64,000 nt of DNA, from positions 806,001 through 870,000 of the forward strand of contig JAGMUV010000016.1 in assembly GCA_020744425.1 (NCBI GenBank), given 5' to 3'. The position numbers were made by a program, and so were the translations under genes. Position 1 is the stretch's first letter. The number at the start of each line of letters is the position of its first letter. Shown here one piece after another: positions 57,201 through 64,000 of the stretch. This DNA is from Dactylonectria macrodidyma. Its lineage: Eukaryota > Ascomycota > Sordariomycetes > Hypocreales > Nectriaceae. The notes under the pieces were generated by a model. That model saw only the letters and a program-made list of their open reading frames with translations. It had not been told where the DNA came from and did not search any database.

Positions 57201-59475
57201 ACGGATAACCGAGGATTCACCACCCTCACCATCTAACGTGCGGAGGGCTGCAGCAATTCACAAAGCAATGAAGGAACTGCAGCACCTACAAGCCAAACGC
57301 AAGGTCCAGGAAGCGCTGGCCGCCCGCAACGGGCCTGACATGGCCCCTACGATCAGCCTACCACTGCAATCACAGGTCCGCGTGTGGCGCGAGAACAAGG
57401 GATGGCAAGGCCCTTTTACCCTGATTGCAACTGCTGGCCAGACTTGCACTCTGCAACTGCCACACGGCCCACGAGACTTCCGCTCTACTGCCGTCAAGCC
57501 ATGGCACGATGATCCCGAAGACCAAGTGCTTACTACATCACCTACGTCAGCAGTAATAGCAGCCGAAAATAACACTATCCACGACGAGATCATCGTTTCT
57601 ACTACGCCCGATACCCCCCCCCAAGCCCAAGCCCAGCCCAGACGTGGCCCAGGTCGACCCGGGAAGTCACATCTCCCGCAGCAGGCGACCTCACAAGACC
57701 CAATTCCCCAAAGACGGAGACGCGGGCGTCCCAGAAAACACCCACTTGCCCCCGTGGAACAGGACGAACCGCCACAACAGCACTCCGTATACATCAGCGA
57801 AACGGACGTCAGCTTGCCCATCGTGTGTACGGTAGCGTACCTATCGTCGAAGGAACAGGACGATCAGGCCTTGGTTGCTATATTGCGTGCTGAAGGCATT
57901 ATAACAGCTCCTGGAGAGCCGTTTGTAGCATCCACGTACAAGGAGATCGACGCCCTCATCAGCAGAGGCGTATTTGAGTTCGTTCCATTCGATCCGAAAC
58001 AGCACTCGGGCACCCGCATCTTCCGCTCCCGGATCGTCAACGAACTCAAAGGCAAGGGCACCTCACAGCCCTACGAGAAGTCACGCCTCGTCATCCAGGG
58101 CTTCGCAGACGACGGAAAACGCACTATTTTAACGCAAGCACCTACAATTCAACGGTCCAGCCAACGGTTGATCCTCGCACTTGCACCATCTCTGCTACTT
58201 CGTGGCCAGCACCTATGGCTACGAGACATCACGCAGGCGTATGTCCAGGCGGCTATGCCGCTAAACCGCACCATCCTCGCCAAGCTGCCGACACAGATAC
58301 AGCACCACTACCCGGACAACACCATCATGAAGGTGGTGAAACCGCTGTACGGCATCGCCGAGGCAGGCACTTACTGGTGGGCCACGTACTACGCCCACCA
58401 TAGAGAAAAGCTCCAGATGGAAACATCTACGTACGACCCGTGCCTGCTTATAACTACCAAGGAAAACCAGCACTTCGGCATCGTTGGCATGCAAACGGAC
58501 GACACCATCGGCGTGTCAGATGAAGCGTTTGACCGACATGAAGATACTGCCTTGCAGGCAGCCAGCTTTACCGCAAAGCCCAAGGAACGCCTACAACCGG
58601 ACAAACCGCTTGCCTTCAACGGCGGGACCATCACACTGTGTGCAGCAACCGGTATCATACAACTACGGCAAAAGGGGCAAGGCGAAAAGCTGCAGCTCCT
58701 AGAGATCACCCCTGAATCAACCGCTGCTTCCATCAAGACCCAGTACACCGAACAGCGTGCGCGCGGTGCATACATTGCATCCATCTGCCAACCCGAGGCC
58801 TGCTACGACCTGTCTGCTGCAGCGCAGCACCAAGAGCCAACTCTCGAGCAGGCGAAGGCGCTGAATCAGCGTCTGCAATGGCAAATAGACCACCAAGACC
58901 GCGGCATCCGGTACCTGCCCATCGACCTGTCAACTGCGAAGCTGTTCGTCTTCGTAGACGGGTCTCTAGCAAATAACCCTGACCTGACATCTCAGCTTGG
59001 ATTTGCGATCATCCTAGGCAACGAAACAGCAGTTAGCGACGATACCTTTACGCTAACTGGCAACCTTGTGCATTACAGCTCCACAAAGTGCAAACGCATT
59101 ACCCGTAGTTCCTTGGCTTCAGAGGTCTATGGCATGGTGGCAGGCGTAGATATGGCCTACGTTATTACAAACACCATCAATCAAGTGCTAGAACGCCTGG
59201 ATCTCCCAGCAGTACCCACCATTGCATGCACCGATTCGTACTCACTATACGAGTGCCTGGTAAAGCTCGGAACAACGCAAGAGAAACGGCTGATGGTCGA
59301 TATAATGGCACTTCGGCAGTCATACGAACGCCGAGAGCTGTTTGAGATCCGTTGGATCAGCGGTGAAGACAACCTAGCAGATGCCTTTACTAAGAACAGC
59401 TGCAACAAGGCGTTTGAGCGCTTCATGGATACGGCAACTGCTGTGATTCGGATGGAGGGATGGGTCGCAAGGTGA
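54298..59475 (+). CDS. Copia gag-pol polyprotein, 1725 residues, apparently intact
   Basis: Order seen: gag-like region (residues 1-460; LKGRALRFYFSNLA near 300). A cysteine knuckle KCYVCNKPDCWSTRH near 477, spaced CX2CX4CX4H rather than the usual CX2CX4HX4C. Aspartic protease LPDTGASGLSTAG near 628. Pre-integrase HHCC (VHRRCGHPSVQRLYDLLY to CSQCQ) near 760-800. Integrase core with VVDVVTLDDG, DWIVCDAGTNFHAAEF and IGKIERAH. A proline-rich linker with AT-hook-like patches, RRGPGRPGK and RRRRGRPRKHP, near 1120-1155. Reverse transcriptase with FRSRIVNELKGKG, WLRDITQAYVQA, KPLYGIAEAGTYWW and MQTDDTIG in place of the YVDD box. RNase H with FVFVDGSLANN, SSLASEVYG, TDSYSL and ISGEDNLADAFTK. The single frame suggests gag dosage is set after translation or by other means. 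Confidence 0.93.
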   Translation: MTSETPDSSQSSDNSSGDTLKGTSRGTPIPEEYQDFIDPALWGKLNLLDLDDESNPPSEQHIGSFILFNVTAYKRQGLYGRYLWARAYDDFEEFEEQHFRVNKKACKILRSFMLEQGIWMGTNRQAHAINVATALQQYHVWTDLEIEQTASKYPRFLNNLDKIPRFREHLKEDPAVLAKAAVTAPVRPLQLQLPSPENTTPPPAPAIHHQQQQQLQYDTPRHTAPLTATDTPTEPDVPTSRQVTDLSKMYTDDNKYGGDIYDVLENKLLIFRDFCGKVSIPQTQFSHVFSLMLKGRALRFYFSNLARTRPVMQFTHMVQQTLQHFEPEEMQQTYLSEWRSITLAKMITEHPAKSKSEVFELLLERITLLHSALPTVSGSRIALKEQIINACYGQPECANALYRPAVDCEGVIQQVRGSIKLAASTQHFHTAATLPQEPTSNPVQYWTDRTFRGQGRDTKYGNRGSNPSSQSKKCYVCNKPDCWSTRHTADERTQAYRKFRTNRAATSTSQSSYKAFLTWHEGPEPTVTLSRSGSPDLVQQYFQELADSRNNEPSSEEDAAWEDSQQFFTSYFTSTTTIDGPALANQLANQAMYHAFTGRLPTAPTYTTESAYAFTLQARYRDIFQGILPDTGASGLSTAGNQQFIALQKQLPSLALNQTAAGSKITFGAGPPTYSTGTIDVPTPLGQMVFHVVPADTPFLLCLADMDRMGITFDNLANVLRKGALTVPVIRKWGHPWMLLQPEIPLAFNHLTEAELRRVHRRCGHPSVQRLYDLLYKAGHDVEINAIRALTDICSQCQLHGTPPNRFKFTLRDDYEFNYEIVVDVVTLDDGKVLHVVDTATSFTAARFLRSLSAQDTWDALRLCWIDVYQGPPDWIVCDAGTNFHAAEFKAAARAAGISVKEVPIEAHNSIGKIERAHPALRRAYYIIRSADNTVLPESALQMAVKAINDTAGPNGLVPTLLVFGSYPRITEDSPPSPSNVRRAAAIHKAMKELQHLQAKRKVQEALAARNGPDMAPTISLPLQSQVRVWRENKGWQGPFTLIATAGQTCTLQLPHGPRDFRSTAVKPWHDDPEDQVLTTSPTSAVIAAENNTIHDEIIVSTTPDTPPQAQAQPRRGPGRPGKSHLPQQATSQDPIPQRRRRGRPRKHPLAPVEQDEPPQQHSVYISETDVSLPIVCTVAYLSSKEQDDQALVAILRAEGIITAPGEPFVASTYKEIDALISRGVFEFVPFDPKQHSGTRIFRSRIVNELKGKGTSQPYEKSRLVIQGFADDGKRTILTQAPTIQRSSQRLILALAPSLLLRGQHLWLRDITQAYVQAAMPLNRTILAKLPTQIQHHYPDNTIMKVVKPLYGIAEAGTYWWATYYAHHREKLQMETSTYDPCLLITTKENQHFGIVGMQTDDTIGVSDEAFDRHEDTALQAASFTAKPKERLQPDKPLAFNGGTITLCAATGIIQLRQKGQGEKLQLLEITPESTAASIKTQYTEQRARGAYIASICQPEACYDLSAAAQHQEPTLEQAKALNQRLQWQIDHQDRGIRYLPIDLSTAKLFVFVDGSLANNPDLTSQLGFAIILGNETAVSDDTFTLTGNLVHYSSTKCKRITRSSLASEVYGMVAGVDMAYVITNTINQVLERLDLPAVPTIACTDSYSLYECLVKLGTTQEKRLMVDIMALRQSYERRELFEIRWISGEDNLADAFTKNSCNKAFERFMDTATAVIRMEGWVAR

Positions 59476-59674
59476 TGATTTTCATAAGAACCAGCTGTCC
59501 CAAGAGCTGGCTGCGCGGGCGCAGCCCTAACAGGACCAGGAAGCTCCGGCCGAGATACGGGCGCCGGAGCTGCGATGCTGAATACGCAGTTACGGAATCA
59601 GGCTTGCGGGAGTTACTGCTTCTTTTATATATCTAGGTGATCCTGGGCCCTGGCACAAAATTGAAGACTGCCAG

Positions 59675-59935
59675 TGTTGGAATATCACTAACACTGCCAG
59701 GGCTAGCGCCAGGATCGTAGGCACCCACGTGTGTAGACCACAGCTAGTAACAGCTGTAAGGGCACGTGCAGGTGCCTCCCTGCTAGATATAGGGCCACTT
59801 CGTGGCCCTATTACCTAGCCTAGATTCTGTTCTTTAGACATCAAGTAAAACACCAAGTTAACCATCACGGTTTTGACGTCTCACCCGCCCGAAAGAGCAA
59901 TTGCTATAACAGCAGGATACCTGAGTTATCCAACA
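59675..59935 (+). repeat. 3' LTR
   Basis: Same 261-bp sequence as the 5' LTR, offset by 6111 bp. No clear polypurine tract is visible directly before it. Confidence 0.95.
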
Positions 59936-60471
59936 CCAGGACTATCTCGAGAGCTCCATGGCTCAGCCGTCGGTTGCGACTTACCTCGAGAAGAACCCCC
60001 AAAGGCCTCTATACATGGTTACAGCCATTAAAGTTCTGCACAAATGCGGCGGGTCAGATACCGTGACTGAACGAATCAAGCCTTCCCAACAGAGTAGCAA
60101 AATCTTCCGCCGGATGCTTGAGATTGTGATCAAATCATCCGCACTTGAGTTCACACAGCATACTATGTCCTTTAGAGACTCCTCCGATTTCGTGTTCGCA
60201 TACAAGCTACGAGAGATCCGCCTTTACGACTCGGGGGAAATCATGCATCAGGAATACACGACCGGCGCCAATATCATCGTAGAGAAAGCCAACCTTTAGT
60301 CAGTTAGTTTGGCGACCTACCTTAGCTAAAGCTATTATCATGTTAGAACGATTAGTAGTGATGTTGGTGGTGTGTCTTTGTTGAGAAAGTGTTGATGAAT
60401 TTGAGAATGCTTTTGCTTTTATAGAGCAGGTGGAATATCCGACTGTGGCTTAATATTATCACTGTCAAATT

Positions 60472-60773
60472 CATCGTTAGGTAAAACCCATCATCGTTTG
60501 TCTTTGGCTGTATAATTAGGTTCCTGAACAGCTAACCTGGGACTGGGACGGAGAGAACCGCTAACCTGGGGACTGGGACGGATAGAATGTAATGATATAA
60601 CCCCTGAGGGACGTTCAGAATGTGTCAAGGACTACCTATTGGGCCAAGCAAGTCTTTTATACGGCATTGGGGGTTGGAACGACCAAAGCAATGGTTTCAC
60701 TCGGACTTATGATGCCAACATAATATTAGATGCGGCAAGTTCTCACGATGGAAATAGCACAGCCCAGTAGTAG
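60472..60773 (+). repeat. Dispersed repeat (mate at 6696-6981, inverted), with an extra tandem unit
   Basis: Shares ACTGGGACGGATAGAA, CGTTCAGAATGTGTC and TTAGATGCGGCAAGTT with its mate. The unit GCTAACCTGGGACTGGGACG is present twice here (about 60531-60590) but once in the mate, which explains the length difference. Confidence 0.65.
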
Positions 60774-60887
60774 TCAGGGTGGTCATCGATACGGTCGATA
60801 CGATACGATACGATATCGATATTGATGGGTCGATATGATATCGATCGACGATACAAATCGATATACGTGTCGATGACCACCCTGACT
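60772..60887. mobile_element. Short MITE-like palindromic element
   Basis: Inverted repeat AGTCAGGGTGGTCATCGA at both ends, with an interior of GATACGATACGATACGATAT-type units. The size (116 bp) and CAGGG ends suggest a hAT-type MITE, but the flanks show no matching 8-bp duplication. It starts where similarity to the 6.7-kb repeat stops. Confidence 0.55.
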
Positions 60888-61197
60888 CAAGGAAGCCCTG
60901 GTGTGCCTGTCGGTATAAACAGAGGTTTGCACATATGCTGTATTCGCCCTTCGTGAAACTTTCGCCTAAAGCTACGAATAGGAACTTTGACTAGAGATGA
61001 ATGAAATTGGGTGCGTTTTATTGTGTTGTACGACAGGCTGCTCACTCGTAAGAATGTAGGACAGAGATGGAGTTAAAAGGGGGTTCAAAATAATTGTAAG
61101 CTGCTCACCCTAGACAAAAGATCGCCAGTGAAGAGGGAGGCAGCAACATAGCAGCAAAAACCCCTAGAGGCTACTCAGCGCACAAAACCTCAGCACC

Positions 61198-61597
61198 ATG
61201 GTTCTCTCGGTCGAAGCGATAATCGCTATTATCGGCGTCATAAGTGCCACTCCCTGTACCATTTTCATGGCCCTAGAATTTTTCCATGCCGAGCGGGTCG
61301 TCAATGACGTCGAATCTGAGATCGGTCAGTTCATAAATTAAAGCAGACCACCACCCAAACGTTAGATGGCTTGATGTGGGTACTCGTACTAACAATCTAA
61401 CTTCAGAATTTCCGATCGCAGCTAGCCACCATAACAGTAACAACCTAGGAGTCATAAGAAATGTTGCATTATTGCAGGCTAGCCGATCCGCAACCTACGA
61501 AACGGTGCCTAGTATATCGCAGCGCAGTGGAGGATTCCAAGGGCAAGAGCAAGGTAGAAAAGAATTAGAGATAGATGTAAAGCGGCCACAGGTATAA
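61198..61597 (+). CDS. Small protein with an N-terminal membrane segment
   Basis: Exons 61198-61324 and 61407-61597, with an 82-nt intron whose GTCAGT donor, TACTAAC branch and CTTCAG acceptor are textbook. The product has about 105 residues. It begins VEAIIAIIGVISATPCTIFM, a hydrophobic helix that is either a membrane anchor or an uncleaved signal. A short amphipathic stretch (EFFHAERVVNDVESEIE) follows, then a polar tail ending QEQGRKELEIDVKRPQ. Fungal proteins starting with such an LSVEAI helix are common and their function is unknown to me. It converges with the phosphotransferase-like gene, with stops only about 10 bp apart. Confidence 0.65.
61325..61406 (+). other. Intron of the small membrane-anchored gene
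   Basis: GTCAGT donor, TACTAAC branch site 13 nt before the CTTCAG acceptor. Removing it joins G to AA (Glu) and keeps the frame open to TAA at 61597. Confidence 0.8.
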
Positions 61598-61607
61598 CTT
61601 GCTTCAA

Positions 61608-62947
61608 CTAGCAAAGCTGATCGATCACTTTAGAGTACCATCCAACCTTGCCATTCTGAAACAGCCTCATCGCAGTTGCCAATTGCTGTCTTCTCGAATC
61701 CTCCAGTGCTTCCGACAGACAGTGGCCATTTCCTCCGCTTCTATTTTCCTCCTCTTTCACAGCTGCCACATAGTCTCTCTGGTCTGCATATTTCTGAGCC
61801 AGTTCGGCGCTCTTGGGAGAACCATCTTCATTGTAGTCCCATGGAACATCCATACCAGGTGGAACTGTTGAAAAGCTTAAAGGAAAGTCTCCGAATACCT
61901 CCCACGGTCCAGCGAAGGCCGTTTCCCAGTCAATCACGCCGAGAATGTGATAATCGTCATCAACAATGGTATTGTTGTGACCAAAGTCACCGTGGCAGAG
62001 AGGAAATGGGCCATGATCGCGTACAGATAGTCTACTAGCTAACTTGCTAATAGACTCTGGGAACGAAGAGACAGAGGGGACAATTTCGTCAGCATATTCT
62101 CCGGACGCTGCTCGTAGTTGCTCATCGGACATTCTGAATTTAGCCTGGGCCGCCCATGCTTCAAAGAATTCAGTCGCTGTATTAAAAGGGCCACCCAGAC
62201 CTGGTATAGGGCCTTGCTGGCACGTGCCGTCCGCATTCATGGACACGATTGTCCCAATTTTGGGTAGCTGGACCGTGGATAGGTGGACCTAGGGTGAAAA
62301 TAATTGGATCAGTTATCCATATGTTGTTTGAATGCAAACCGTCTTACATGAATCTTCGCTAAGCCACTTAAGAATGCTTTCTTGCTCTTTGGTGGTATTG
62401 TCATACCCAAATCCATTCCAACATTGCCCTCCAAGCAGTCCATCAACATAAATGGAGCCTTGACGCTGCAGTCAAATCGAGCCTCGAATGCGTGGATTTT
62501 CGGGATAGGTATGCTGGTCTTCTGTCGCAGAAGAGAAATTGTGTTGAATTCGCATATCCCCGTGGTCTCCAGAGCATGTTCAGAGGAATTAGACTTTGTT
62601 AGGGGAGGCAATTTTAGTCGTGCGACCCACCGGCCCCCATCCATAAATTCGATGATCCGAACCATGTGGTTATAGCCGAGGCCAATGTCAGGAAGGAGCG
62701 AGCAGTTGATTCCATCCCGCTTGCTCGCCGCGTACTCTTGGAGCGCAAGCCAATTCACGGATGCTAAGAACAGCTCGGCCCGTGAACGAATTGGACCTTC
62801 TTTTAGAGAAAGAAAATAGGTCCACTGATAGCCCGAAAATTCTTTGCAGTTTTCTGTACTTTTTTCAGTGTGCGCACAACTCAGTCGAGGCAGTTTGGGG
62901 CACAACTTACCAGACATGACGAAAAAGTATGGCTTCCACGAGTCCAC
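61608..62947 (-). CDS. Aminoglycoside phosphotransferase/choline-kinase-like protein (APH family)
   Basis: The minus-strand exons 62947-62348 and 62288-61608 are joined across a 59-nt GT-AG intron (LAKIH-VHLSTVQ), giving up to 426 residues. The kinase core is plain: LPDIGLGYNHMVRIIEF and WVARLKLPP (nucleotide-binding lobe), ISLLRQKTSIPIPKIHAFEA, PFMLMDCLEG (hinge), LCHGDFGHNNTIVDDDYHIL (Brenner motif H-G-D-x4-N) and GVIDWETAFAGPWE (metal-binding Asp). Such proteins phosphorylate small hydroxyl compounds, and the fungal group is large with unknown substrates. The outermost start at 62947 is GTG. The true N-terminus is probably an ATG near 62917 or in another exon, and a GTAAGT-like donor follows MSG, so a 5' intron is likely. 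The enzyme looks intact apart from this. Confidence 0.85.
62289..62347 (-). other. Intron of the APH-like gene
   Basis: Read on the minus strand: donor GTAAGA after the His codon, acceptor CACCCTAG before GTCCACC, phase 0. The two exon lengths, 600 and 681 nt, keep the frame. Confidence 0.8.
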
Positions 62948-63121
62948 TATGCCGACTCGTTTTACGTGTTTGGGTGGTAGAAGATAGAGAAATGTCGATT
63001 GTCCGGCAAGTTAGTCGCAGCAAAGAAACGGAGGTGGGAAAAAAAAATTAAAGAGGGCGAAGGCCCGTATAAATGGAAGGGGGTCTGAGCGTGGCTCAAG
63101 CTCGGTGGCGCAGCATGCGAA
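62948..63121. other. Presumed promoter of the APH-like gene and end of the transposase relic
   Basis: A purine-rich patch and a 9-A run are present. No element end or target duplication was found. Confidence 0.4.
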
Positions 63122-64000
63122 TTACAGGAGGCCGGTCCCTACGGGCCCGCTAATGCCTTTCGGAACGAGCCTTCGGATCCTCTGATTTCGCTGTGGCTCT
63201 TCGATCACGACTCGGTATATGGATTGAGGGTATACGGGCGTTAGGTGGTCCTTTAGGAGGAGAGAAAGGACGAAGGTTTTCGTTTCACATCGAAAGACCC
63301 GTGGGGCAGACTTGGTGTTTGAGATACCGTGCACAGGCACCGTGGCTTACAGCCTAGAATCCCATCTTGATGAAGATCGTAGACCTGTTGTTGGAAATGG
63401 TGGTTGTGTGCCGGAGCCTTGTCTTCTTGAACGATCGTCTTCGGCCGCTTCTTTTCACATCCCTTCGCAAAAGCCAGCAATAAGGGAATCAAGATCATCT
63501 GTTGGTATCGCCACCAGTCGATCCCTTTGCCCTTTTTCCTCGGGAAACCTTGCCTGTTGATTTCTGCCACTTCCACTGAGGCTGCTTACCAGGCAGGTTC
63601 CGGAGGCCTAGCCGTCTTATTCCATTTAAAAGCTCCCATTCAAGCTGCTTCTCCGGCTCAAGCTCTTCATTCAATTTTTCTATCGCTTTCTCAGTAGCCT
63701 TCCGTTCTACTGCAGTCTCCGGTGGCCAGCAATGGCAAGGGCCTTTCTTATCATAAGAAAAGGCGCCCCAGAACATAAATTCGCTAGCTCCTTTCCATCT
63801 CTCACAAATACAGCTACTGACGAAGCGTTTGCTAGCACATCTCCAGACCCGATAGCTGCCGCGGCGATGGAGCAAGATAACAGAAGTCTCATCAGACCAA
63901 ATTACATCCTTCCAATCCTCAAGAATCCAGTCCTTATGAGCCTTTATCCCGAAATTGTGATATTCATGTGGCGTTGCCCGGGGAAATGACTGGTTCAGCT
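63122..64000 (-). pseudogene. Broken Tc1-like (Ant1-type) transposase, runs off the right edge
   Basis: On the minus strand the frame enters at the window edge and reads HNFGIKAHKDWILEDWKDVI, then WSDETSVILLHRRGSY (first catalytic Asp) and SEFMFWGAFSYDKKGPCHCW. Near 63517-63545 it must shift to continue KGIDWWRYQQMILIPLLLAF and TIVQEDKAPAHNHHFQQQ (second Asp). After DLHQDGILG the family's expected PGNSPDLNAIE block, with the third catalytic residue, is not seen, and a short REP/RPRR-like tail replaces it. A stop follows. So the copy has at least one frameshift and a lost catalytic end. The other end lies beyond 64000. No terminal inverted repeat was found at the visible end. Confidence 0.72.

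Larger units (their letters stand above)
53564..59935 (+). mobile_element. Full-length Ty1/copia LTR retrotransposon, 6372 bp
   Basis: Two 261-bp LTRs (53564-53824 and 59675-59935), starting TGTTGGAATATC and ending GTTATCCAACA, appear identical by eye. The 5-bp target duplication CCAGG lies at 53559-53563 and 59936-59940. Between the LTRs is a 470-bp leader and one uninterrupted gag-pol frame with integrase before reverse transcriptase, which defines the copia order. Identical LTRs and an open frame imply a very recent, probably autonomous insertion. The element lies in the same orientation as the host gene it interrupts. Confidence 0.96.
53199..60299 (+). pseudogene. Host gene broken twice: 28-bp duplication plus a copia insertion (unknown, possibly gasdermin-like)
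   Basis: ATG 53199 begins MSTPETMFFMYPSRD. A 28-bp tandem duplication (53228-53283) then throws the frame. Past it the shifted frame continues PIQLGNIISSPSKPEQALSY and RTIRKIDLKLSVQ to 53563, where a copia element sits. After 59940 the same frame goes on DYLESSMAQPSVATYLEKN, RPLYMVTAIKVLHKCGGSDT and SSDFVFAYKLREIRLYDSG to the stop at 60299. Without the duplication, the element and one target copy, the gene would have 232 codons including stop and no intron. The predicted product is beta-rich, without signal peptide or membrane helix. Its size and the VTAIKVL and FVFAYKLREI strands remind me of fungal gasdermin-like cell-death proteins, but this is a weak guess. It might also be another small ligand-binding fold. 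Confidence 0.7.
60300..61197. other. Intergenic, contains a dispersed repeat and a palindromic element
   Basis: Between the interrupted host gene and the small membrane gene. Apart from 60472-60773 and 60772-60887 nothing is recognised. The last 60 bp before 61198 are the presumed leader (CAGCACC before ATG). Confidence 0.45.

Noticed and set aside
54298..59475. Frames inside the copia polyprotein on both strands
   Set aside because: All are shadows of the 1725-codon gag-pol frame.

Overview
The window looks like an accessory, transposon-rich stretch of a filamentous ascomycete nuclear genome. It is most likely a member of the Hypocreales, although that placement is my inference from the kinds of genes present. 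Genes are sparse and carry short GT-AG introns of about 48-98 nt, several with a CTAAC-type branch site. Gene families typical of moulds are present: Est1-type proteins, an Fta2-like protein, a fungal aminoglycoside-phosphotransferase-like protein, an RfeD-like C2H2 factor and an ABCC transporter. At least six kinds of mobile element occur.

Layout. From 1 to 2480 lies an ankyrin-TPR gene on the minus strand that runs off the left edge and is split by a small Mutator-like element. An intact Est1-type gene follows at 3.9-6.05 kb, and a rearranged relative lies at 17.9-19.5 kb. Flanking DNA on both sides of the two is also similar, so this is an old segmental duplication. Between them is decayed intergenic DNA with a non-autonomous hAT element that carries a smaller element inside it, another hAT-type MITE, and gene relics. 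From 19.8 to 23.4 kb there is another relic and degenerate repeats. An ABCC transporter fills 23.4-28.6 kb. From 28.6 to 38.2 kb there is a small conserved cysteine protein, a candidate three-exon 73-residue gene, a TA-flanked MITE and otherwise decayed DNA. From 38.2 to 43.8 kb lie a C2H2 transcription factor, a small conserved gene and a CCCH zinc-finger protein. A frameshifted Fta2-like gene sits at 45.7 kb.

The right-hand part is dominated by elements. A pogo/Fot1 transposon with a decayed transposase lies at 50.2-52.0 kb. A full-length Ty1/copia element lies at 53.56-59.94 kb, with LTRs that read identical, a 5-bp target duplication and one uninterrupted 1725-codon polyprotein. This element sits inside a 231-codon host gene that also carries a frame-breaking 28-bp tandem duplication near its start. 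After it come a small membrane-anchored two-exon gene, a convergent phosphotransferase-like gene, and a broken Tc1/Ant1-type transposase running off the right edge.

The genes do not form an evident pathway or cluster. The unifying theme is gene birth, duplication and breakage by transposons. The most interesting single locus is the doubly broken host gene around the copia element, whose product may be a gasdermin-like or other beta-rich fungal protein. No rRNA gene, tRNA gene or CRISPR array was recognised.
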